Assembly: GCA_002110485.1 (NCBI GenBank)
Contig: MOWL01000089.1
Span: 1,116,001 to 1,180,000, forward strand
Direction: 5' to 3'
DNA length: 64,000 bases
From: Emergomyces orientalis
Lineage: Eukaryota > Ascomycota > Eurotiomycetes > Onygenales > Ajellomycetaceae
Shown: in pieces, positions 20,209 through 31,101 of the stretch
How the letters are laid out: each line of letters begins with the position of its first letter
Numbering within the stretch: the stretch's first letter is position 1
Program-made: the position numbers and the translations under genes
The notes under the pieces: generated by a model
Told to the model about the DNA's origin: nothing
Database searches by the model: none
What the model saw: the letters and a program-made list of their open reading frames with translations, nothing else

Positions 20209-22777
20209 ATGCCCCAGAAGCTAACCACCGGGCGTCGCCTCACGCATGATGACTACACTATCGCCTGTATATGCCCGATGGGGGTCGAGCTCGCACCCGT
20301 GGAAGCTATGCTTGATGAGACCCATCAGAGTCTCCCATCAAGCCGTGATCACAACTGTTACACTCTGGGGAGCATCGGAAAACATAACGTTGTGATCGCA
20401 GTTATGCCTGAAACGGGCAACAATATCGCCGCAACCGTAGGGACCCAGTTGCTCAATGAGTTCCCACTGGTCAGATTTGGCTTACTTGTTGGGATTGGTG
20501 GTGGTATACCCGGCCAGAACAACGACATTCGACTTGGAGATGTGGTAGTTAGTAAACCGACGGCGACGTTTGGGGGGGTTGTTCAGTTCAATAAAGGCAA
20601 GAGGTATCCAAATGGTTTATTTGAGCGAATTGGTGCGTTGAAGAAACCTCCTGCCCTGCTGATGGCCAGCGTACAGAAGCTTGAGTCCCAACACATAAAA
20701 ATTGGGACCCAGATTACGCTTTACATGTCGCAGATGTTAGATTCGTACCCTAATATGGAGGAGAGGGGCTACGTTCACCCAGGTGTAAACTTGGACCTCT
20801 TTTTTGAAGCCGGCTACGACCATGAAGGTGGTGACAACACCTGTGGACGATGCAATCAGAACAAAACTGTGAAACGTGAATTGCGCAAGGACATGACCCC
20901 TCATATACATTACGGCACCATCGGATCCTCAAACGAAGTGATAAAAGATGCCGTAACGCGAGACAAACTCAGAGAGGACTTTGGAATCCTATGCGTTGAG
21001 ACGGAAGCGGCCGGCCTGATGGATGACTTTTCATGCCTGGTGATCCGTGGGATTTGCGATTACGCTGACTCCCATAAGAATAAGAGCTGGCAGCCATACG
21101 CTGCTGCCACAGCAGCTGCTTATGCGAAGGAACTACTGTCCATTATTCCAGCGCAGAATATGTTCAGAACAAGTGCAGCAGTGGACACTTTGGTACGGTC
21201 ATTAGGTACGGGTGAGACATGGAGCTGGTTGTTTCTTCGCAATTCTAACAGGATATCCAGATCGTTCGCAAAAGCCACAAGTAAAGGACACTATTCCCCA
21301 GCGGTATGACAGAGGGGGACAACAGCAAATGCATGTATTCTCGACAAACTCGGCCGATCCCAAACCGAAAAACAAAGGGCCTGCAGTTCCGCCAATAACC
21401 CTACCGACAACCGTGGATCACGATAAAGATTTATTTGACGCCATTATTTCCGAAGACTCTACCGTGGTGGCCAGGAAACTAGCCGCTGGAGCAAACCCTA
21501 ACTGCTCAAGAAACTACTTTGGCCGTGTGTTAACAGAGGCGATCAAACTAAATATTGAAATATCTCGATTACTAATAGAGGCAGGGGCCGATGTCAATCC
21601 TCCCTCAAAAGAGGACTCGCCGCTAATAGTTGCGTCGGGACGGCAAGGCGATAGGGTGAAATATGTTCAGCTACTTCTTGATTCTGGCGCCGACGTGGAT
21701 GGCCCAGCAGAGCATCGTGGTGGTCCATTACTGGGAGCTGCACAACGTGGCAACCGTGCAGTAACCAAGTATCTGCTCGAAAAGGGCGCCAATGTGCATC
21801 TTCCGAAAAGAGGCACTGTCCTAGAATCTGCGCTCGGGTTTTCCTCCCATTTCACGCACAGGATAGATATGGTGAAGCTGCTCTGTGATGCAGGAGCTGA
21901 CCCCAGCCCGTTATCGCCGCCGTCGCAAGCACAGATCAAATGGATATTGAATAACACTGACAAGGCTGTAAACCCCTGGCATGGTACAAAAATCAGCCGG
22001 GAAGAACAGCGAAAATTAGACGATGCTTTCAAAGCAGCTGTCGCACAAGACAGGTCTATCCGAATCGAGCAATTATGGACTTCTGGAGCTGACATAAATA
22101 ACTCCGCTGCTATGCATGAAGCTATAAGGTTAAATCACTGGGAGGTGGTTAAACTGCTTCTTGAGTTTGGTGCTCGCAAGCCACAGTTGAGTACCGCGGC
22201 CTCCTATGGAAATATTGGAATAATTCAGCTTCTCATCAACAAAGGAGTGGAAGTAAATCCGAGGTCCGATGTGTCGCCTCTTAGGGCGGCGGTGGCGGCA
22301 GGGTTCTTGAAAACCACCCAGCTTCTGATCAATAATGGCGCTGATGTCAATTATATATCTTCGCGAGAAGACACGGCACTATCAGCAGCATCTGTGGAGG
22401 GTCGTACTGAAATAGTCCAGTTGTTAGTTGACAACAAAGCCGACGTGAACGCTGTGAATCCACAGCATATATCATATGGCACCGCGCTCATCGGGGCAGC
22501 ATTCTTTGAGCACGAGGACTGCGTTCGCGTTTTGATCCAGGCGGGCGCAGACGTGAACAAGATTGTGGATAAAGAGTTATTCTGCGCCCTCGCTGCGGCC
22601 CTAGAATTCTACCCGATTTCTCTCTATCAACGTTTCGTTCCGAAGGCGGATGTCAAAGTGGGCAACATCGTCAGGATGCTTTGTGCAGCTGGTGGTGATA
22701 TATCCATCTTATCGTCAATTGATCGGGCTCGTGTTCATTGCTACTTGCAAGAGCGGTCCGTGTGTGCACTTATGTAG
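20209..22777 (+). CDS. PNP/UDP phosphorylase-domain ankyrin-repeat protein
   Basis: Two exons, 20209..21205 and 21252..22777 (46-bp intron), giving 840 aa. An alternative donor at 21212 would make the intron 40 bp. Residues ~15-320 form a nucleoside phosphorylase fold: DYTIACICPMGVELAPVEAML, FGLLVGIGGGIP, DIRLGDVVVS, IHYGTIGSSNEVIKD, GILCVETEAAGLMDDF and VIRGICDYADSHKNK. From ~residue 370 to 800 there are about 10-12 ankyrin repeats (for example LLIEAGADVNPPSKEDSPLI, LLVDNKADVNAVNP, VLIQAGADVNK). Many fungal PNP domains are the N-terminal effector of NLR-like STAND proteins with NACHT or NB-ARC and repeats. Here the ATPase is absent and the effector is joined directly to ankyrins. A role in self/non-self or stress sensing is inference. 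The phosphorylase active-site EM(E)-type segment is ETEAAG, which is usual in this fungal group. Confidence 0.9.
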
Positions 22778-25700
22778 ATAGCTGTTCAATTGATGGTGTG
22801 AGCATGGCAGTGGTCAACTCATACTGTTGAAAACAGGCGAGGGTAGGTGGGATGGCGTTGAATATAGCTTATGCGGTAACTATTCCCTTCTATTGTTTTT
22901 GCCAACGGCAATATGCGTTTATTCTTCCTATGTTCTCACTATGACACAAGATACCGGGGTAGACGGGTATTCATGGCTAGTACCCTACTCTATACATTTA
23001 TAAGCTATCTATCGCGCATGACCTGCACACATATACCCTGTTTATAATTGGCTCTGCAAGGCTAGAGTTTGCTTTTTTCACTTGATCACTCTTAGTTAAT
23101 TCCAAAGTATATATAAGTTTAGTTTACTTCGTCCCCATGCCGTGCAGAACTCCGAAGTCCCCTACTACTCCTCGCAGATTTCTTCAAGCTGATTCAAGAA
23201 CGGCTGTGTTGGCAATCGGCATCATCATTCAATGCCAGCTACGGTGTTAACCACAATTAGTAAATGCTGGGCTGGCTTGTGGGGAAAGAGGGTGAAATAG
23301 GAAGATTATCATCGAGCTCTCTTTACCAGATAATGATCAGATGGATATGTTGTATCGGGACCGGATTTCAAGCGGGACCAGGGAGATGATATAAACAATA
23401 ATATTGTGCTGTATATGTTTATCGAGGTTTCCCGATCTGGAATAGAAATATAGGAATTCACAAGGGCCATCCTCTAGCTCGGAAAACAAAAAGCTAGGCT
23501 CAAGCTGAAGTTCGGCAATTGATCCGTTGAACTGGACAAATTTTAAAATGCCGATGGCTAGATTTTTTTTTTTTTTTTTTTTTTGGTTTGTTACGATAAG
23601 GACAATATTAGATTGGCTCATACCTGTCCACTTTAACCCGTCCACTTTAACCCGTTGGGCTGGGAAACGCAGCGGGTACCGTTATGATTTAGCCATATTT
23701 GACGGTAACTCAGTACATGCGGCCGCCAAGCCCGCGAGGGAGCCAGGAGAACGAAGCACATCACGGAGGAAACCTGTGGAAGGATACGAATATCTCCGGG
23801 TCGAGCTCTCAATCACCCCACCCTTTGAAGGTAAGACGGTATATCTGTCTATGTTTTGCTGTATTTGCGTGAGATTTCGTCTTCCGACCTTCCCAGGAAG
23901 GCTCCGCGCTGTTGCTGTTCAAGCGGAATTCCTCAAAAGCGATCGAATGGGGAGTAAATGTTGTCTCGCATTCTCGGACAACATTGTTGTTTGAATGATT
24001 CGAGACGTTATTTCTGTAACACGGCATTTAACCCAGTGCTGAGCAACCTCATGTGCACTCGACGGTCAGTCGATGGCAAATACCCGATGTATTCTTAGAA
24101 GCTCCATCGACATTCGCTCGTGGTGTTACTGGAACAAAGAGGCGAAGATGCCAAGCAAGACGTTAAGATAGGTCTGGGCGGTATTCTTGGCGCAGAGCGA
24201 TGTGGCTGACACCGCGGCGAAATCGTAAGGCGGCCTTTCCTTAAAACTCCTTGGTGATCTATCCGTGGAGAAGATATATGAAATGGGGGCCTTCGAGTGC
24301 GCTTATGGCTATCCAGAATCCCATAGATCTTATAAAATTTCTAGAGGGGGAAACGATTCGGGGGAGAATATCTTGTTAAAGCGTTTTCATTGTTTCTGCT
24401 TTGATGCCAAGGGCTAGGAGACCAGGCCACATTCTCATGCGCCTAGGTGTTCATGCTGTGTATTCTGGCAGACGAGCTGGCGGGTTTCGAATGCTACAAT
24501 TGCCATCCCTCGTGATGTGGGATCGGGGCCTGAGCGTGGGTCTGGGTCGGGCACATACTCGATGCCAAGCGGAGCGGTGATACCACAGGCGGAATCTAAC
24601 AATGGACCACGTGCTCGTACATATCTGCACCCATTTCTTTGAAGGGTTTAACAATGTAGCGGTTGTTCGCGGGAGTCGTTAGTTCATTTGTTAGATAATG
24701 GGAGTTTTGGTTTGGGATGAGCAGACACCCACCCCCCCAGACGTGGAATCGTTGATGTATCTAGACTTTTCAACATCGAACTTTCGGGCTTGGAAAAGCC
24801 AAAGCGAGCAAGTAAAGATTCATTCCATGGCTAGTGTATCAGCTAGGTGTTTGGGAAGGATACTTGTAACCTGTAGGGGGTGAGTGGATTGGTGGCATAA
24901 ATGTCACACTCCAATATCTGGGCATGTCGCATCTCGGAGCTGCAGGTCCTTGGTTCAGTGGGCTCCAATCAATGAACTTACATCACTGCTCAGCATAATC
25001 TCAATCAGACATGTCACATCAGATCTTCATCAACAGCAGTTGTTCTGTCAACAAATAGAATATATATACGGAGTAACATACACCAGTACTCTCTCAGTAT
25101 TTTATACTTTCTGCATAATTTAGCCTTATATAATCAAATACATTCTAGAACTCGGCCCGATTATGCTCCGAATGAGCCGCGATTAGTCACCTAGCGCATG
25201 GCCCAGAATAGAGAGAGTCTAGATGTTTTGCAAGTCACTTCTCATCTGCGTCTTCATCTTCCATCTCCCATCTCTCAGTTTCAACTGCAACTTCAACTTC
25301 ATCTCACGGACAACAACTGTCTTACATTTGGCTATTCTGTTCACTCCACTTTCCTGTCCGATATTCTGCTCTGTCTGGGTTCAGCTGCTGCTTTTTTTTG
25401 AAGCTGTGGTTTAACTGAGATATTGTCCGCCACTGTACCATTGTATATCTCAATCCAACATCCCCATCTTACAGATCGGCTGGTCTGTCCACCAGGAAGC
25501 GAATATCTCACCTAGCTTCCCTGAACCTTGCCTCCTTCAAGTTTTGACTCTAGTATGTATTATTACTGTAGACTGTGGTCGTCCCTTGCTGCCATCCCTC
25601 TACCTTGCCTCCCTCACCATTCTCCAACCCTCCAGCCAAATATCCTGTTTATTCCCTTGGTATCTCGATCCACTCTGCTGACATCTCAGATAACAGCAGC

Positions 25701-26183
25701 CTCTATTAAGAGAATTCAACACCGGGGACCTCCTTAGTCCCTTCATTAAACTCTCCTATATCGAATTTCGTCGTCCGTTTCTTTTAAGTTGACCTCCGGA
25801 TGAGCCGCTGAACACACACATCGACCCTGGAGACACTTCCTCATCAAGTCCCTCCTCATCCTCCCTTTATTTTCCCCTTCCTACGAAACCGTGGATCATC
25901 GACTGAGCACCGAGATTCCCACTACAGCGACGCGAGTGGCGTTAACAAGACCTTTTGTAGAAAGTAGCTTCTTGTTCTTCCTCTCAACACTTTTTCTGCC
26001 GCCGTAACCCTGTGGCCGATCGTATTCATTGGAGAGAACTTCGTGCCTGTTGTAGCTGGGAAGTTCGAGTCTAAAATAATCCACAGATACGGCGGCTGAA
26101 ATACCTCTCTTCATCCCCTTCTTCTACTGCTACTACTTTTTCTAGTCTGCCTGTGACGCCCAAACGCACATTGCCCACGTACG
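22778..26183. other. 3.4-kb gene-free spacer and long 5' leader of the PPZ gene
   Basis: No convincing gene. It contains a T22 run (23563..23584), a 14-bp tandem duplication (23626..23653) and, from about 25200 on, pyrimidine-rich DNA with many short upstream frames, consistent with a long 5' untranslated leader for the phosphatase gene. A 155-codon frame at 23527 spans the T run and is judged spurious. Confidence 0.45.
23626..23653. repeat. 14-bp tandem duplication
   Basis: Two perfect adjacent copies of GTCCACTTTAACCC in non-coding DNA, just after a T22 homopolymer. Confidence 0.85.
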
Positions 26184-28007
26184 ATGGGTCAGCAACAATC
26201 GAAACGCAGTGATGGTGCACCGTTAACTCAAGAAAAGGCCGGTGAAGGCCTTCAATCCTACCCGTCCTTCTCTCGAACGGACACTCGAGACTCAGCCCGT
26301 TCCATTCGTGGCTCTATCCGCTCCAAAATCCCTGGTGGGAAAAGCGAGAAGAGCGATAGCCCCAGAGGCTCCATCTCCACCCTATCTCGTATTGAGAACG
26401 GTTCGCCAGACAAATCAGATGCGGGCTCCATCAAGTCCGCTGCCAGTGCAAAGTCCGCTAATTCCCGAGTTAATCGTATCTCTTCGATCTCCTCTACCAC
26501 CAACCCGCCGGCAGCCACATCCCCAACGTCGGACGACCAGCGTTCCTACGTGGATGCCCCAGATCCTCCTCCATCTCCTTCCCAGTCTGCTTCCCTAGGC
26601 CATGGTCACAAAAACCTCAATGAAATGCGCAGGTCAGGCGAGGTCGACCATGTTTCCGACACTCCCCCTTCGCGTCCGACCCCGTCGTCCATTCATGTGA
26701 AGCCGGGAGAATCAATCCTCATTAAGAGAGAAGGTGCTATTAACCCTATTCTACAGGATGCTGCTGCTGCTGCAGACCAGTCAGGCACAAACGGTTCGCC
26801 TGGAATGGGAATCGGTGCCTTGAAATCGATTGATCTCGATGACATGATCACAAGGCTTCTGGATGCGGGGTATTCTGCTAAAGTCACTAAGGCTGTCTGC
26901 TTGAAAAACGCTGAAATTATTGCTATCTGCACGGCAGCTCGTGAAATTCTCCTTAGCCAGCCAGCTTTGCTCGAGCTCTCAGCGCCTGTGAAGATCGTAG
27001 GAGATGTCCACGGGCAATATACAGACCTAATTAGGTTGTTTGAAATGTGCGGCTTCCCCCCAGCCGCCAACTACCTCTTTCTCGGTGACTATGTCGATCG
27101 GGGCAAGCAGAGTTTGGAGACAATCCTGCTCCTCTTGTGCTATAAACTGAAATACCCCGAAAACTTCTTTCTACTCCGCGGGAACCACGAGTGTGCCAAT
27201 GTGACTCGAGTCTACGGATTTTACGACGAGTGCAAACGCAGATGCAATATCAAAATCTGGAAGACGTTCGTCGATACGTTTAATTGCCTACCTATCGCCT
27301 CTATTGTCGCTGGCAAGATCTTCTGCGTTCATGGCGGGTTGTCCCCAAGTTTGGCCCACATGGATGACATCCGTGGCATCGCTCGCCCGACAGACGTTCC
27401 AGACTATGGATTACTCAACGATCTTCTTTGGAGTGATCCCGCTGATATGGACGACGATTGGGAGCCCAACGAGAGGGGTGTGAGCTATTGCTTCGGAAAA
27501 AAAGTCATTATGGACTTTCTACAGCGCCACGATTTTGACCTTGTGTGTCGTGCTCACATGGTGGTCGAGGATGGCTACGAGTTCTTCAACGATCGGATCC
27601 TGGTAACTGTCTTTTCAGCTCCAAATGTAAGTTGGGATATACTTTTCAGCTCCTCAATTTGTTTGCATTGATACTGATTTCTTGTCTAGTATTGCGGCGA
27701 ATTCGATAACTGGGGCGCGATCATGTCGGTTTCTGGGGAATTACTTTGCAGTTTCGAACTATTGAAACCGCTGGATTCGAGTGCCTTGAAGAGCCACATT
27801 AAGAAAGGCAGAAACAAGCGGAACAGCATGCTAAACAGTCCTGTAAGCTTTCCTTGTCCTTTTCCTTCCTGTTACATTCTGCAGTACAGCTCTTAGGAAG
27901 AGGGCTGTTTTATCTACTGATGCCTATATATTTGCCATTTACTTTGGATTTAATCTTACTTACACAAATAACAACAGCCTGCGATCGTATCCGCTCAGAG
28001 TTACTAA
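26184..28007 (+). CDS. PPZ1: Serine/threonine protein phosphatase PPZ type
   Basis: Three exons, 26184..27626, 27690..27842 and 27978..28007, summing to 1626 bp (541 aa). The N-terminus MGQQQSKR is a good N-myristoylation site. Residues ~2-210 are Ser/Pro-rich and disordered, the fungal-specific PPZ extension. The PP1-like catalytic domain follows, with GDVHGQY (~273), GDYVDRG (~300), GNHEC (~332), a FCVHGG segment and FSAPNYCGEFDNWGA across the first intron. PPZ phosphatases act at the plasma membrane and control K+/Na+ homeostasis, salt tolerance and cell-wall integrity, and are inhibited by Hal3. The last exon is only nine codons (PAIVSAQSY after the conserved NSMLNSP), assigned because it restores a short family-typical tail. 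It converges with CAC2, more than 3 kb away. Confidence 0.93.
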
Positions 28008-29489
28008 AACGCGGGCAATTTTGGACATACCATTGCCCTTACCATATATTGACATCTATACCATCCTTAATTTGTGGGTTACTTATATTCTCTTTTATGA
28101 TTACGACCATCAGTTGGTCTTGCCTTTTATCCTGGATGTGTTCACAATCAGCGCTACCCAATGAGCAAACCATTCTAACTACTCTATTTCCAGATAAAGC
28201 ACGACGACAGGGCCATCCCAAGCCCTATGTCGCCTGTGATGTTCCAGTGCTTCCGCACGCGGCTCCGGCGCCTTAATTCCTCCCTGACGACATCGACGCC
28301 CATGATCCTTGCCCCGAAAACCGTTGTCAACCAGTTAGTTCATCCCTCTACCGAAACTGCCCACTCTAGGAATCGATCCTCCCGACATTGACGAGTAACG
28401 TGCAGTCGTGCGTGATTCTGAAATGAGACGCGTGACCACCCTCGATATTATTGGTGTTGGTGATGGTCAGGAAGATGATGAAGGCGACGGCGATGGCGAC
28501 GGTAATAGCGACAACGACGATCGCAACGGTAACGGCATTCAAATATCAGGATCGCGGTCCATATACACCCGGAGCGCAGCGATCGCTGCTAGGAGTGGAT
28601 GGGATGTGAGCGCGGAATCGATCTGTCTTGACACTAATCGGCTGGGTTAGAGTATATATAGTTTATAATGTTCGCGTGGACGAGCCGGTCGGCCGGGTCG
28701 GAACAGGGGATCATGGAAAGGAAGTGATCCAGACTCTCGTACACATTCTGATGAGGAGTGTTGAATTGATGGATGGATATTATGGGATATGAGAAGGTCT
28801 TATATGTCGTCCTTTTTCTTTCTCCCTTTCCCTTTTCTCTCCTCCAATGCTTTGTTTTGCTTTTTCTTTGCTTATTATTCCCTACCTCATCTCCGTTCTT
28901 CCCGCTTTTCTTACTCCAGTTCAATCGTATTGTTGCGCTATACTGTTCCTTCTCAATTTATCTCATTAGTTTGGTTTTGCTAGTCTATGTATTGCCCCAT
29001 CCCTGAAGATGCTCTATATGCTCTCTGCAGCTGCTTTTAGTTATTCAGCAACCCGACGTACCTTACGAACCCACGCCGCCGTCTTGTTATTTTTTGGCAC
29101 TACAAACGAAGAAATGTCTTTTTGACTTGTGTTACAAATGATTCCTTTTCCCTACCGCTTTTTTAACTACCTTTATACATTCCCCGTTATATCTCAGAGG
29201 CACACTCCATTCTCCCTCTATAACGACTACGCGTCCACCACCATTTCCCGAGGACGCAGATAATAATCCATCCCTTCAATTCATCTCCTATTTCTCTCAA
29301 CGCGTACTTATTTCATTTCCGCGTTGAAGTGTTGAACCAAATTTCCCCTCGCCTTTTAAAATGAATCTCCATATGCAACCCCCCTAACCCCTCCCCCCAT
29401 TTTTTGTGTTGCTGTTTTATTGTATGGTCTCACGACACCATTCAAAAACTGAGGGGAAGCGAGAACGGATGTATTCCGTTTTAGCCTTA

Positions 29490-29520
<31 letters not shown>

Positions 29521-31101
29521 TTTGTAATTACAAATTGCGCTTGCTTACTGGTGTTGTATACAGTTACTACGTTGGCCTCGCCAGGATTCATATATGACAA
29601 TGCCGTTTTGTTCGTTAATCTATTTCCCGAGTGCCTTCGAAGTTGCTTTGCTTACCTACATGCCTATGTGCATGGCTTGTCTCCTTTGTTGAATTTGATT
29701 TGTGCATATGCTTCATTGTAATTGCGTCCGATGCTCTTGCTCGTCGTGCTCTTGCTCCGCACGCCCTTGCTGGTAATTTTTGACCCTGTTCCGCTTTTGG
29801 CTTCTTGATTTTTAGCTTTGGTTTGATATTATATCGACTTTATACTACTATACGCATGCATGCATGCATTTGTGTATATATGTGTGCCTACGGTTCCATA
29901 TTAGGTACTGATAGCAATAGCTGTATGAATTATGAACTTTATTTTAAACTGTGCTGCATCCATTATGGTGTGTTTATTGCCTTTTCAGTCTACCAAACTA
30001 GTTGCCAATTCCTTACAGGAGTTTTCCATTTTGCAGAAGAAAATGAAGGAGAAAAGTACATTCTAAATAATCATAATAATTAAAGTCATATAGATGCGGG
30101 GTCTTGCACACGCGGAAACAGACACATATTATAACACACACAGATATGGACAGAAACTGAACAAATAAAAACAACAATAAAAATGAAAATAAATAAAGAA
30201 ATAAAGTTAATTGAACATGGCAATAGAGCATTGAAACAGAGCATAAATAATAATTAACCTACACCCTTGCCAAATTGATATAGACTGATATGTAGAACAT
30301 AAACCCAACCAGTTTGGAAAAAAAAAACCCCAAAAATTGAAAGCATGAGAAAGCGAAACGAATAAAAGGTATGAAAGGAAATAAATCACAGGGGGAAACT
30401 AGGACAAGATGGTAACTAACTAATAGCAACGAAGTACAGGGAGTATTGATAAATCGGAAAGGAAGCAGAAGACAGAGAGCGGACTGGGGGGTGGGAAATG
30501 GGAAATGGGAAATTGGAATCGAGATGGAACCAGAATAGAAATAAAGAACCGATATCATGACTGACCAGGACACCAACGTAGACAAAGCTTTATTAGATAG
30601 TAGTAGTAGCAGGAGCACATCGGAATATATTTCATTCAAATCGATAATAGTAGCAATAAGTAATAATAATAATAATAATAAAGAGGAGAAGGTGGACGTG
30701 AAAGCGGAGAATGATGTCAGAGTAGAGGGGAGAAATAAAACATATATAGGTGGAAATGGGCATGACTATGGTATGGTACAGTGTACCAGGAGGCAATAAC
30801 AGAAATTATCAAGGGAGAGGATAAATAAGATAGAACGGGTACACAGGGAAGCGTACGGGGGAAGGGGAGAAGGAATATAGAAATAGCAAAAGAAAATGAG
30901 AAAGAGAAAGAGAAAAGAAAGCGGCCCCGTCCGATACCAATGTAGATAGAAAACCGCAATAATAACAATAACAAATAATACCAATAATAAGAACAATAAT
31001 ACCTGTACCAGTCAAGCATTCGTCACGAAAAACAAAAACCCGTCCGCTTCCCGTCTGAAGCATCTCATGTCCCGTTATCCCACAGGAGCCTGAATTTCAA
31101 T
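28008..31101. other. Long low-complexity 3' region between PPZ1 and CAC2
   Basis: About 3.1 kb without a supportable gene. The left half is T-rich on the plus strand (with a T28 run at 29490..29517) and the right half is A-rich, which fits long 3' untranslated regions of the two convergent genes. Hydrophobic short frames on the minus strand at 30200-31060 simply reflect this T-richness. An 80-codon Asp/Gly repeat-like frame at 28408 is unconvincing. Confidence 0.5.

Noticed and set aside
23527..23994. 155-codon plus-strand frame
   Set aside because: It runs through a T22 homopolymer that would encode polyphenylalanine and shows no domain. Judged to be chance.
28408..28650. 80-codon frame with Asp-Gly repeats
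   Set aside because: Short imperfect triplet repetition (GATGGCGAC) after the PPZ1 stop explains it. No start context or homology is visible.
30013..31063. Several hydrophobic minus-strand frames
   Set aside because: Translation of A-rich plus-strand sequence (T-rich on minus) in the presumed CAC2 3' untranslated region gives Phe/Leu/Tyr runs without real membrane-protein features.
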